DNA of 64,000 nucleotides, taken from assembly GCF_006539185.1 (NCBI RefSeq), contig NZ_BJMN01000035.1:52053-116052 (forward strand). Reading direction: 5' to 3'. The notes beneath the pieces were generated by a model. That model had not been told where the DNA came from. It saw only the letters and a list, made by a program, of their open reading frames with translations, and did not search any database. The DNA is from Streptomyces gardneri (GTDB lineage Bacteria; Actinomycetota; Actinomycetes; Streptomycetales; Streptomycetaceae). Below are positions 56,775-64,000 of the stretch, one piece after another. Numbering within the stretch: position 1 is the stretch's first letter; the number at the start of each line of letters is the position of its first letter. The position numbers and the translations under genes are program-made.

Positions 56775-58172
56775 TCAGGCAAGTCCGGCCAGTCGGAGCA
56801 GCAGGGACTTCACATCGGTGGCCGCGACGCGGCCGCTCACGGCGCGGGGGGTGGAGCACAGAATGAGCGGACCTTCGTCATCGCTCGTGGGGAGGCGGCC
56901 ATGGCTGCCGCGAATAGGTGAGGGGTCGAGGGGGACGACCGCGAGCCGGTAGCGCATGCCGAGCTTCTTGCGGGCGATCTCCCTGGCCGCCTTGAGCCGC
57001 ACGTACGGATCGAGCGGGTCCATGAAGAGTTCGGCGGGGTCGTAGCCGGGCTTTCGGTGGATCTCGACGAGCCGGGCGAAGTCGGGCGCGCGGGCGTCGT
57101 CGAGCCAGTAGTAGTACGTGAACCAGGCGTCGGGCTCGGCGAGGGCGACGAGCTCGCCCGAGCGCGGGTGGTCGAGGCCGTGTTCCTTCTTTCCCTCGTC
57201 GTCGAGGAGGCGTTCGACCCCGGGAAGCTCCGTCAGTGCTTCCCGGACGGCCGGCAGGTCCTCGGGGCGGCGGACGTAGACGTGCGCGATCTGGTGGTCG
57301 GCGACGGCGAAGGCCCTGGAGGTCATGGGGTCCAGGTACTCCATGCCGTCCTGGGTGTGGACCTCCAGGAGCCCGGCACGGCGCAGGGCGCGGTTGATGT
57401 CGACGGGCCGGTTCACCCGGGTGATGCCGTACTCGGAGACGGCGACGACCGTGCGTCCTTCGGCGCGGGCGTCGGCGAGGAGCGGGGCGAGGGCGGTGTC
57501 GAGGGCCGCGGCGGCCCGGAAGGAGCGCGGGTCGTCGGGGCCGTAGCGCTGGAGGTCGTAGTCGAGGTGCGGGAGGTAGCAGAGGGCGAGGTCGGGTCGG
57601 CGGGTGCGGAGGATGTGGCGGGTGGCGTCGATGATCCACCGGCTGGAGACGAGGTCGGCGCCGGGACCCCAGAAGTGGAAGAGGGGGAAGGTGCCCAGTT
57701 CCTCGGTGAGTTCGTCGTGGAGCGCCGGCGGCCGGGTGTAGCAGTCGGGTTCCTTGCGGCCGTCGGCGTAGTAGACGGGGCGGGGGGTGACGGTGATGTC
57801 GGTGTCGGCGCCCATGGCGTACCACCAGCAGATGTTGGCGACGGTGTAGCCGGGGTGGGCGCGGCGGGCCGTGTCCCACAGGCGGTCTCCGGCGACGAGG
57901 CCGTTGTGCTGGCGCCAGAGGAGGACGTCGCCGAGCTCGCGGAAGTACCAGCCGTTGCCGACGATGCCGTGTTCGGCGGGGAGGGTGCCGGTGAGGAAGG
58001 TGGTCTGGGCGCTGCAGGTGACAGCGGGCAGGACGGTGGAGAGCGGGGCCTGGGATCCCGCTCGGGCAAGGGCGGTGAGGTGGGGCATGTGGTGGAGGAG
58101 CCGCGGGGTGAGGCCGACGACGTCGAGCACCAGGAGAGGAGTGGGCGTGGCGGGCGGCGCTGTGTCGCTCAT
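56775..58172 (-). CDS. Nucleotide pyrophosphatase/phosphodiesterase (alkaline phosphatase superfamily, EboF-like)
   Basis: 465 residues. VLDVVGLTPRLL carries the first metal Asp. AVTCSAQTTFLTGTLPAEHGIVGNGWYF has the Thr nucleophile, and PHLDYDLQRYGPDDPRS, AVSEYGI and DHQIAHVYV supply further metal ligands. This is the ectonucleotide pyrophosphatase/phosphodiesterase group of the alkaline phosphatase superfamily. A gene of this type belongs to the ebo cluster in other bacteria. No signal peptide is seen. It starts 25 bp after the EboE gene. Confidence 0.88.
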   Translation of the reverse strand: MSDTAPPATPTPLLVLDVVGLTPRLLHHMPHLTALARAGSQAPLSTVLPAVTCSAQTTFLTGTLPAEHGIVGNGWYFRELGDVLLWRQHNGLVAGDRLWDTARRAHPGYTVANICWWYAMGADTDITVTPRPVYYADGRKEPDCYTRPPALHDELTEELGTFPLFHFWGPGADLVSSRWIIDATRHILRTRRPDLALCYLPHLDYDLQRYGPDDPRSFRAAAALDTALAPLLADARAEGRTVVAVSEYGITRVNRPVDINRALRRAGLLEVHTQDGMEYLDPMTSRAFAVADHQIAHVYVRRPEDLPAVREALTELPGVERLLDDEGKKEHGLDHPRSGELVALAEPDAWFTYYYWLDDARAPDFARLVEIHRKPGYDPAELFMDPLDPYVRLKAAREIARKKLGMRYRLAVVPLDPSPIRGSHGRLPTSDDEGPLILCSTPRAVSGRVAATDVKSLLLRLAGLA

Positions 58173-58197
58173 GACGGTTCCTTCGGGGACGGTTCCT

Positions 58198-59409
58198 TCA
58201 TGGCAGTTCCTTGAGGCCGAGGTCGGTCAGCAGGTCGCGGGCCAGGGTCAGCTCGGCTGCGATGCCCTCCGCGAGCCGGGCGCGGGTGCGGGGGCGCCGG
58301 TCGGCAGGAAGGGCCTGCCAGGTGTACGTCTCGACCTCCAGGTGCCGGGTCAGCGGGTGGGGTCCGCCGACGAGGAGGGCGAGGGTCTCCTGGAGGACGG
58401 GGAGCGTGGAGCCGAGCGGAGGGGCGGGCGGGGCGTGGAGCGGGACGTGGAAGTGGGCGCGCCAGGGCCTCGCGTCGGGAAGGCCTGGGCCGGGGCCGGT
58501 TCCGGGACCCGGGGCGTGACCGGCTTCGGGAGTGGCGAGGGCTTCGGGAAGGTCGTCGGTTCCCCGCAGACCGGCGGCGGTCCGCGTACGGGTCTGGTGG
58601 AGGAAGCGGGGTTCGGCGAAGGTGCCGAGCGCGGCCCTGACCTCGGGGAGGTGCGGATGCTCGGCGTGGAGCGCGGCGGAGAGCTGCGCCTTGGGGACGG
58701 TGATGCCGGCGGTGGTGAGCGCGTCCAGGGCGGTGCGCGGGTCTTCGAAGGAGGTCGCGAGGTGGCAGGTGTCGAGACAGACGCCGATGCGGTGGCGCGG
58801 TACGTCGGTGAGCGCGGTGACGGCGTCGGCGACCGTCTCGACGGTGCAGCCGGGCTCCGGTTCGAGGCCGATCCGGATGCTTCTTCCGGTGAGCTCCTCG
58901 AGTGCGTCGAGACGCGCGGCAAGCGTGATCAGGGCCGTGCGGGCGGTGGCGGCGGCGCGGGCGTCGAAGGAGGTGCGCCAGGCCAGGGGCAGGGTGGAGA
59001 CGGAGCCCTCGCCGACGTCCTCGGGGAGGAGCGCGGCGAGGAGACGGGCCAGGTCGGTGGTGTGGGCGAGGCGTTCGGGGCGGGTCCAGTCGGGCTGATA
59101 GACCCGGTACTTGACCTCGTCGGCGCCGAAGCCCTCGTAGGGGAAGCCGTTGAGGGTGACCACTTCGAGGCCGCGGCGGTCGAGTTCGGTGCGCAGGGCG
59201 CGGAGCGAGGCGGGGTCGGTGGTCAGGGTGTGGGCGGCGGCGCGGGCGAGCCAGAGGCCGATGCCGATCCGGTCGCGGCCGAGGCGGCGTCGGACTGGCT
59301 CGCAGTGGTCGCGGAGCTGGGCGAGGACGCCGTCGAGGGTCTCCGCGGGGTGGACGTTCGTGCAGTAGGCGAGGTGGACGGTGGAACCGTCGGGGTGCCG
59401 GAAGCGCAT
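58198..59409 (-). CDS. eboE: EboE-type metabolite traffic protein
   Basis: 403 residues. The sequence follows the EboE family, a xylose-isomerase-like TIM barrel: LAYCTNVHPAETLDGVLAQL at the N-terminus, VVTLNGFPYEGFGADEVKYRVYQPDW, IRIGLEPEPGCTVETV, RIGVCLDTCHLATSFEDP and HFHVPLHAPP. The ebo genes are linked in cyanobacteria to export of the scytonemin precursor to the periplasm, but the biochemical role of EboE is not established. The Pro/Gly-rich GPGTGPGPG loop near residue 303 is an extra spacer. Confidence 0.9.
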   Translation of the reverse strand: MRFRHPDGSTVHLAYCTNVHPAETLDGVLAQLRDHCEPVRRRLGRDRIGIGLWLARAAAHTLTTDPASLRALRTELDRRGLEVVTLNGFPYEGFGADEVKYRVYQPDWTRPERLAHTTDLARLLAALLPEDVGEGSVSTLPLAWRTSFDARAAATARTALITLAARLDALEELTGRSIRIGLEPEPGCTVETVADAVTALTDVPRHRIGVCLDTCHLATSFEDPRTALDALTTAGITVPKAQLSAALHAEHPHLPEVRAALGTFAEPRFLHQTRTRTAAGLRGTDDLPEALATPEAGHAPGPGTGPGPGLPDARPWRAHFHVPLHAPPAPPLGSTLPVLQETLALLVGGPHPLTRHLEVETYTWQALPADRRPRTRARLAEGIAAELTLARDLLTDLGLKELP

Positions 59410-59419
59410 GAGGGGTGCC

Positions 59420-60268
59420 TCATTCCCCGCCGCGGAGGAGGGAGTTGCCCTCGTGCAGGTCCTGAGGGCTGGGGAGGTCGAGTCGGAGGCGCCCGCTGAG
59501 TCCGTAGAAGGCGACGGGGTTGCGCCACAGGACCTGGTCGACGTCGTCGTCCGTGAATCCGGCGGCCAGCATGGCGTCGCCGACCGCGCGGGTCTTGAGG
59601 GGGTCGCTCCTCCCCCAGTCGGCTGCCGAGTTCACGAGGACGCGCGCGGTGCCGTGGTTCCGGAGGATCGTGACCATCCGGTCCACGTCCATCTTCGTGT
59701 CGGGGTAGACGGAGAAGCCGAGCCAGGCGCCGCTGTCGGCGGCCTCCTTGACGGTGGTCTCGTTGAGGTGGTCGAGGAGCACGCGATCGGGGGCGAGCGC
59801 GGATTCGCGGACCACGTCGATGGTGCGGCGCAGGCCGGTGAGCTTGTCGCGGTGGGGTGTGTGGACGAGGGCGGGCAGGTCGTGGTCGGCGGCCAGCTGG
59901 AGCTGGGCGGCGAGGGCGGTGTCCTCGGCCGGGGTCAGGGAGTCGTAGCCGATCTCGCCGACGGCGACGACGCCGTCCTTGGCGAGGTAGCGGGGCAGCG
60001 CGTCGAGGACGGGGGTACAGCGGGGGTCGTTGGCCTCTTTGGGGTTGAGGGCGAGCGCGCAGTGGTGGGCGATGCCGTACTGGGCGGCGCGGAAGGGTTC
60101 CCAGCCGAGGAGCGAGTCGAAGTAGTCGAGGAAGGAGGCGGGCGAGGTGCGGGGCTGGCCGAGCCAGAAGGAGGGTTCGACGAGGGCGCGGACTCCGGCG
60201 TCGTGCATCGCCTGGTAGTCGTCCGTGGTGCGCGAGGTCATGTGGATGTGGGGGTCGAAGACGCGCAT
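59420..60268 (-). CDS. TatD-family metal-dependent hydrolase (EboB-like)
   Basis: 282 residues. It is an amidohydrolase-type TIM barrel: VFDPHIHMTSRTTDDYQAM (HxH metal site), VVAVGEIGYDSLTPAED (Glu), LPALVHTPHRDKLTGL (His), LDHLNETTV and LVNSAADWGRSDP (Asp). The family includes TatD nucleases, but the ebo-cluster branch probably acts on another phosphorylated or amide substrate. The ATG overlaps the EboA stop by one base (TGATG). Confidence 0.9.
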   Translation of the reverse strand: MRVFDPHIHMTSRTTDDYQAMHDAGVRALVEPSFWLGQPRTSPASFLDYFDSLLGWEPFRAAQYGIAHHCALALNPKEANDPRCTPVLDALPRYLAKDGVVAVGEIGYDSLTPAEDTALAAQLQLAADHDLPALVHTPHRDKLTGLRRTIDVVRESALAPDRVLLDHLNETTVKEAADSGAWLGFSVYPDTKMDVDRMVTILRNHGTARVLVNSAADWGRSDPLKTRAVGDAMLAAGFTDDDVDQVLWRNPVAFYGLSGRLRLDLPSPQDLHEGNSLLRGGE

Positions 60269-60849
60269 CAGGACTCCTCGACGGGTGCGGTGGCGGTGGC
60301 CATGACGGTGGCGGCGGTGAGAGCGAGGACGCGGGGCAGGTCGGTGGGGACGGGGCGGCCCGCGGCTGTGAGCTCGGCGGCGTGGTCCGTGAGCATCCGG
60401 GCGAGTTCGGTGTCCCCGGCGGAGCGCTCGGCGAGGCCGGCGACGGCGGTCACCGGGACGCCGGTGAAGAGGCACTTCAGCAGGCCGTGGCGCCAGGCGT
60501 GTGGGGTGAGGTGGGTGGCGGCGTAGGGGCCGAGTGCGGCGGCGACGAGGGTGGTGTCGTGGGTGCGCAGGGCGTCCTCGACGAGGGGCACGGCCTCGGG
60601 GCCGGGGACGAGGGAGGCCAGCGCCAGGAGGACGGCCCGTCGCTCGGCGGTGGCGCCGTGGTGGTAGAGGCGGGTGAGCGTGGCGGGGTCGGCGGCGGCC
60701 GCCCGGAGGAGGAGGGCGCGGGCGGAGTCCGCGTGGGTGGGACCGCAGTGGCGGCCGGCGGTGACGAAGTGCGACTCCCAGGCGGGAGTACGGGCGGCGG
60801 CGTCGGCGAGGGCCGAGTCCAGCCAGGTGCGGGCGGTGCCGGTCAGCAT
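60268..60849 (-). CDS. eboA: EboA-domain protein
   Basis: 193 residues, helical. WLDSALADAAARTPAWESHFVTAGRHCG, RLYHHGATAERRAVLLALASL, and THLTPHAWRHGLLKCLFTGVPVTAVAGL match the EboA domain found only in ebo clusters. It has no recognised catalytic motif and may be a scaffold or helical-repeat binding protein. The start overlaps the upstream gene by 7 bp. Confidence 0.85.
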   Translation of the reverse strand: MLTGTARTWLDSALADAAARTPAWESHFVTAGRHCGPTHADSARALLLRAAAADPATLTRLYHHGATAERRAVLLALASLVPGPEAVPLVEDALRTHDTTLVAAALGPYAATHLTPHAWRHGLLKCLFTGVPVTAVAGLAERSAGDTELARMLTDHAAELTAAGRPVPTDLPRVLALTAATVMATATAPVEES

Positions 60850-61751
60850 GCCGGGGCCTCCTGCCGCAGGAAGGAGAGGGAGGTACGGGCGAGCTCGGGG
60901 CCGGCGTGGGAGTGCCGGGGCAGTTCGACGACGGTGAGCCCCGCGTAGCCGGCGGCGGTGAGGTCGGCGAGAGCGGCGAGGACGGGAGGGAAGTCGATCT
61001 CTCCATCACCGAACGGCAGGTGTTCGTGGACACCGCGGCGCATGTCCTCGATCTGGACGTGGTGCACCCAGGGGGCGGCGGCCCGTAGGCAGTCGGCGGG
61101 AGGGAGGGGTTCGAGGCACTGGCAGTGGCCGATGTCGAGGGTGAGGCCCAGGACGGCAGGTGCGGGTGATCCGAGGAGTCCGCGCAGGTGGTGGAAGTCG
61201 TCGAGGGTGGCGAGGAGGTGACCCGGTTCGGGTTCGACGGCGAGGGGGACGCGGGCGGCGTCCGCGGCTTCCATGACGGGGGTGAGGGAGGTGGTGAGAC
61301 GTTTCCAGGCCTCGTCGGGCGCGGTTTGTGCGGGGACCGTGCCGCTGAAGCAGTGCACGGCGTGCGCGCCGAGGTCGGCCGCGACCCTGACGGCCCGGAG
61401 GAGCAGCCGGGTGCGGGCGGCCCGGTCCTCGGGGTCAGGGTCGAGCAGCGACGGTCCGTGCTTGCGGCGCGGGTCGAGGACGTAGCGGGCGCCGGTCTCG
61501 ACGGTGACACCGAGTCCGAGGGCGGCCAGCCGCCGGCCGACCCGGGCGGTACGGGCGGCCAGGTCGGGCGCGAGCGGGTCGAGGTGCATGTGGTCGAGGG
61601 TCAGGCCGACGCCGTCGTAGCCGAGGTCGGCGAGGAGGCCGAGGGCCTCGTCGAGCCGCAGGTCGGTCAGGCCGTTGGTGCCGTAGCCGAGCCTGAGGCG
61701 GGGTGTGGGGCCGGGTGCGGGGCGCGACCCGAGGTGGGGGGCGGTGCTCAT
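60843..61751 (-). CDS. Sugar-phosphate isomerase/epimerase-like TIM-barrel protein of the ebo operon
   Basis: 302 residues, cytoplasmic. RLGYGTNGLTDLRLDEALGLLADLGYDGVGLTLD starts the AP-endonuclease-2-type barrel. VPLAVEPEPGHLL, LTLDIGHCQCLEPLPP and VHHVQIEDMRRGVHEHLPFGDGEIDF supply the Glu, Asp and His residues for metal binding. Its substrate is unknown. It overlaps the prenyltransferase gene by 4 bp, so the two are made in step. Confidence 0.9.
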   Translation of the reverse strand: MSTAPHLGSRPAPGPTPRLRLGYGTNGLTDLRLDEALGLLADLGYDGVGLTLDHMHLDPLAPDLAARTARVGRRLAALGLGVTVETGARYVLDPRRKHGPSLLDPDPEDRAARTRLLLRAVRVAADLGAHAVHCFSGTVPAQTAPDEAWKRLTTSLTPVMEAADAARVPLAVEPEPGHLLATLDDFHHLRGLLGSPAPAVLGLTLDIGHCQCLEPLPPADCLRAAAPWVHHVQIEDMRRGVHEHLPFGDGEIDFPPVLAALADLTAAGYAGLTVVELPRHSHAGPELARTSLSFLRQEAPAC

Positions 61752-62746
61752 GTGGGGCTCACCTTCCGGGCGAGGGCGCGGGCGAGCGGGACGAGGCCGA
61801 GCAGCCCGAGCGCCGTGCCGGTGGCCCCGGCGCGGGCGGCCAACGCCGCCTGGAGCGGGATCGTCGCCCGTATCCCGCCGCCGACGGCCCGCTCGGTCAG
61901 CGCCGCGGAGGGGTTGAGGGCCGCGTGCAGGAGGAGGGTGGCGGGGGTGCCGGCGTAGGCCAGGGCCAGGAGGGAGCCGAGGTGGGGGCGGCCGGGGTGA
62001 GGGCGGCCGAGGTGGGAGCGGACGGAGTGGGGGCCCGGGTTGGGGAAGGGGAGGGCGGGGTGGGGGCGGGGGGCGGGGGGCCCCGGAGGTGGGGATGGGG
62101 GTGTGTGGGTCGACAGTGTCCCGGCCACCGTCAGGGTCACGGCGAGGGCCGCGAGCGGGGTGCGGGTCGAGCCGCCGTGTGTCTCGTGGCGGGAGACCGC
62201 GGTGACGGCGTAGGTGTGGGCGCCGAGGAGGGCGGCGGCGGGGAGCGAGCGGAAGGCGCGGTGCTGTGGGTGGGTGGTGGCTGTGGCGCCGAGGAGGAGG
62301 TCGAGTGCTCGGGCGGTCGCCATGGTCGCGGGGCCTGCCGGGGTGTGTTTGAGGCCGAGGTCGTAGGCCCAGACGGTGGTGGCGAGGGCTGTGGCGACGG
62401 TGAGGGCCGGGCGGCCGGCGCGGGAGGCGAGGCCGAGGCCGGTCGCCGTCAGGGCGGCCGAGGCCGCGAGGGCGGCTGCGGGGGTGATGCGGCCGGAGGG
62501 CAGTGGGCGGTGCGGGCGTTCGGCGGCGTCCTCTTCGCGGTCGGCCCAGTCGTTGAGGGCCATGCCCGCCTCGTACAGGCAGAGGGACGCGCCGATCGCC
62601 CAGAGCGTGCCTCGTCCGGGGCGGGCCCCTGCGGCGGCCGCCCCTGCCAGGGCGTCGCCGGGGACGGAGGCCAGGGCCGAGACGCGGAGGAGTTCCGCCC
62701 AGGCGCGCAAGCGGCCGGTGGCAGCGCCGGTGAGGGGCCGGGTCAT
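61748..62746 (-). CDS. UbiA-family prenyltransferase (SCO3242-type)
   Basis: 332 residues with about eight membrane helices. The first Asp-rich motif is NDWADREED (65-73, NDxxDxxxD) and the second region is YDLGLKHT. These bind prenyl diphosphate and Mg2+. S. coelicolor SCO3242, next to the CDA cluster, is of this type, and ebo clusters carry such an enzyme as EboC. Near residue 222 a Pro/His/Gly-rich insert of about 40 residues (PPGPPAPRPHPALPF and similar) breaks the membrane domain; it is encoded by short GC repeats and probably forms a loop. The prenyl acceptor is unknown; a phosphoinositol-like product of the upstream synthase is one guess. Confidence 0.9.
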   Translation of the reverse strand: MTRPLTGAATGRLRAWAELLRVSALASVPGDALAGAAAAGARPGRGTLWAIGASLCLYEAGMALNDWADREEDAAERPHRPLPSGRITPAAALAASAALTATGLGLASRAGRPALTVATALATTVWAYDLGLKHTPAGPATMATARALDLLLGATATTHPQHRAFRSLPAAALLGAHTYAVTAVSRHETHGGSTRTPLAALAVTLTVAGTLSTHTPPSPPPGPPAPRPHPALPFPNPGPHSVRSHLGRPHPGRPHLGSLLALAYAGTPATLLLHAALNPSAALTERAVGGGIRATIPLQAALAARAGATGTALGLLGLVPLARALARKVSPT

Positions 62747-63906
62747 CGTCGTACCCCGGGGGTCGGCTCTTCGTCCGGCGGTGGCGTGGTGGTGTCGGGT
62801 GGTGCGCCCAGGGTCCGGGCGAAGGCGACGAGACGGGTGTACTGGGCCGCGAGGGAGGCGGGTGGGGTGCCTTCGGGGTCCTTGAAGTAGAAGGCGAGGT
62901 CGTCGAGGTGGCCGGTGAGGCCCTTCTCGTGGGCGCGGGCGGTGAGGCGGGCGAGGTCCAGGACGAGGGGTGCGGCTAGCGCGGAGTCGCAGCCCTGCCA
63001 GAGGGTCTGGAGGATCATGCGGGTGCCGAGGAAGCCGTCGAAGGCGATGTGGTCCCAGGCCGTCTTCCACTCCCCCAGGGCGGGGACGTCGTCGATGTGG
63101 ACCTGTCCTTCGACGGCGTCGCCGAGGGTGTCGGTGAGGACGCGTTCCTTGCCGGCGTTCTTGGCGGCGGCGGCCGCCGGGTCGGCGAGGGCGGCTCCGT
63201 CGCCGCCGCCGAGGAGGTTGCTGCCGGACCAGGCGCGTACGGTCAGGGCCCGCTGGAGGAACATCGGGGCGAGGACGGCCCGGAGGAGGGTCTGTCCGGT
63301 CTTGCCGTCGCGGCCGGCGTGGGGCAGTCCGCTCGTGGCGAGCGGTGCGGCGAGGGCGGGGTGGCGGAGTCCGGTGGACGGGGTGAAGTTGACGTACGGG
63401 CAGCCGGCGCGGAGCGCCGCTGCGGCGTAGAGGGTGCTGGGTGGGAGCCCGACGCCCCCCGACGCCGGCTCCGTGGAGGCCACATTGACGACCACGACGC
63501 GGTCCAGGCCAATGCGTTCCCGGAAGTCCGTCAGGTCGGCGGTGAAGGCGGTGACGAGCTGTTCGTCGGTGCGGGTGTCGCCGGGGAGGGGGCCGCCGGG
63601 GCGGATCTCCCTGTCGGCGGCTTCGAGTTCGGTGGTGACGGCGCGGGCGAGGCCGTACGGGAGGACTCCGGCGGTGGTGAGTTGTTCGGCCCGTTTGGGG
63701 AGGGGGCAGTCGGTGGTGTCGTGTCCGCCGAAGACGAGTGCGGCGAGGGGTGGGAGGCCGGCGTCGGCGAGGTCGGGTGTCTCGGTGGCCATGCCGGTGG
63801 GTGGGTGGAGTCCGGCGACGAGGGCGGCGCAGCCGGCGACGGTGGTGGTGGCGACGGATCCTCTCGCGCCGATGAGCCAGATTCCCGTGCGCTGTCCGGT
63901 GGTCAT
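62743..63906 (-). CDS. Inositol-3-phosphate synthase family protein
   Basis: 387 residues from the ATG at 63906, with GGGAGG upstream. GIWLIGARGSVATTTVAGCAAL is the NAD-binding turn. VVVVNVASTEPASGG, YVNFTPSTGLRHPAL, GRDGKTGQTLLRAVLAPMF and SGSNLLGGGDG are motifs of myo-inositol-1-phosphate synthase. The reaction converts glucose-6-phosphate to inositol-3-phosphate. Streptomyces has a separate synthase for mycothiol, so this paralogue is probably dedicated to the ebo pathway. It is the first gene of the eight-gene operon and takes the place of the sugar-phosphate cyclase found in other ebo clusters. Confidence 0.9.
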   Translation of the reverse strand: MTTGQRTGIWLIGARGSVATTTVAGCAALVAGLHPPTGMATETPDLADAGLPPLAALVFGGHDTTDCPLPKRAEQLTTAGVLPYGLARAVTTELEAADREIRPGGPLPGDTRTDEQLVTAFTADLTDFRERIGLDRVVVVNVASTEPASGGVGLPPSTLYAAAALRAGCPYVNFTPSTGLRHPALAAPLATSGLPHAGRDGKTGQTLLRAVLAPMFLQRALTVRAWSGSNLLGGGDGAALADPAAAAAKNAGKERVLTDTLGDAVEGQVHIDDVPALGEWKTAWDHIAFDGFLGTRMILQTLWQGCDSALAAPLVLDLARLTARAHEKGLTGHLDDLAFYFKDPEGTPPASLAAQYTRLVAFARTLGAPPDTTTPPPDEEPTPGVRR

Positions 63907-64000
63907 GTCGACGGCCTCCCTGCTCGTCCTGCGGGGTGGTGGGGGTGTGGGTGTATCGGGGGGGGCGGGGTGTGGGTGACGGTGGGCGGGTACGGCGGGG
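63907..64000 (-). promoter_or_regulatory. Upstream region of the ebo-type operon
   Basis: On the minus strand this end of the window is a C-rich tract (CCACACCCCCACCACCCC) before the ribosome site GGGAGG. The rest of the promoter lies beyond the window. Confidence 0.4.

Noticed and set aside
55624..63906. Classical antibiotic biosynthesis cluster
   Set aside because: No PKS, NRPS, terpene synthase or carrier protein. The genes match the ebo set, which is linked to traffic of metabolites rather than to a known antibiotic.
1..64000. Insertion sequences or prophage
   Set aside because: No transposase, integrase, capsid or terminase-like protein and no terminal inverted repeats with target duplications were seen.

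Overview
The window is chromosomal DNA from a high-GC actinobacterium, almost certainly a Streptomyces. It carries a WhiB-family protein, an SsgA-like sporulation protein, two AbaA/WhiJ-type regulator sets (HATPase, XRE-DUF5753, DUF397), a DUF574-type SAM methyltransferase, many GTG/TTG starts, and the extreme GC bias that gives long empty reading frames in antisense. No transposase, integrase, phage gene or CRISPR array was found. About 60 genes and one tRNA are supported.

Layout. 1-14.3 kb: a partial ComB-like phosphatase and an ABC-F ATPase, a D-amino-acid-oxidase-like flavoenzyme, a run of secreted peptidases (M14, S15, M1), an MpaB-like oxygenase, an orphan ATP-synthase-b-like membrane protein, a secreted sphingomyelinase, a macro-domain protein and a MerR regulator. 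14.3-21.5 kb: a fatty-acid beta-oxidation operon (CoA-transferase, acyl-CoA dehydrogenase, thiolase, FadB-type enzyme) divergent from a saccharopine-dehydrogenase-like reductase across a promoter with two palindromes. 21.5-30.6 kb: small housekeeping genes (VOC protein, endonuclease V, YciI, a ferredoxin/CDGSH fusion), the SsgA-like protein, a second ABC-F protein, the first AbaA/WhiJ-type set, an acyl-ACP desaturase and a WhiB-like protein. 30.7-37.8 kb: an organosulfur operon with an SsuD-type monooxygenase, a complete sulfonate ABC transporter and a homologue of the Dsz desulfinase DszB, headed by a short leader peptide of the type linked to cysteine attenuation and divergent from an IclR regulator. 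37.9-44.5 kb: a TetR regulator whose probable operator recurs upstream of an alpha/beta hydrolase, a secreted RCC1/DUF11 protein, and the polymerase and ligase halves of a split LigD. 44.5-55.4 kb: an MFS exporter with a fused winged-helix tail, a GH4 glycosidase, an M64 peptidase, the second AbaA/WhiJ-type set (its XRE gene is interrupted by an in-frame TAG), two methyltransferases, a PhnA-type protein and tRNA-Leu(GAG). 55.6-63.9 kb: an eight-gene ebo-type operon (inositol-phosphate synthase, UbiA-type prenyltransferase, two TIM-barrel isomerase-like proteins, EboA, TatD-type hydrolase, EboE, phosphodiesterase).

Common themes. At least a dozen genes have a -10-like hexamer (TAGNNT or TANNNT) exactly 6-8 nt before the start codon and no Shine-Dalgarno sequence, which predicts leaderless transcripts. 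Operons are tightly packed with 4-bp ATGA/GTGA overlaps. Several intergenic gaps contain degenerate 14-15 bp GC-rich repeats.

The most interesting parts are the sulfur operon, where a DszB-like protein keeps all the residues known to matter for C-S cleavage and sits behind a probable attenuator, and the ebo operon, where an inositol-phosphate synthase takes the place of the usual sugar-phosphate cyclase. All assignments come from reading the sequence and knowledge of families; no database search was run.
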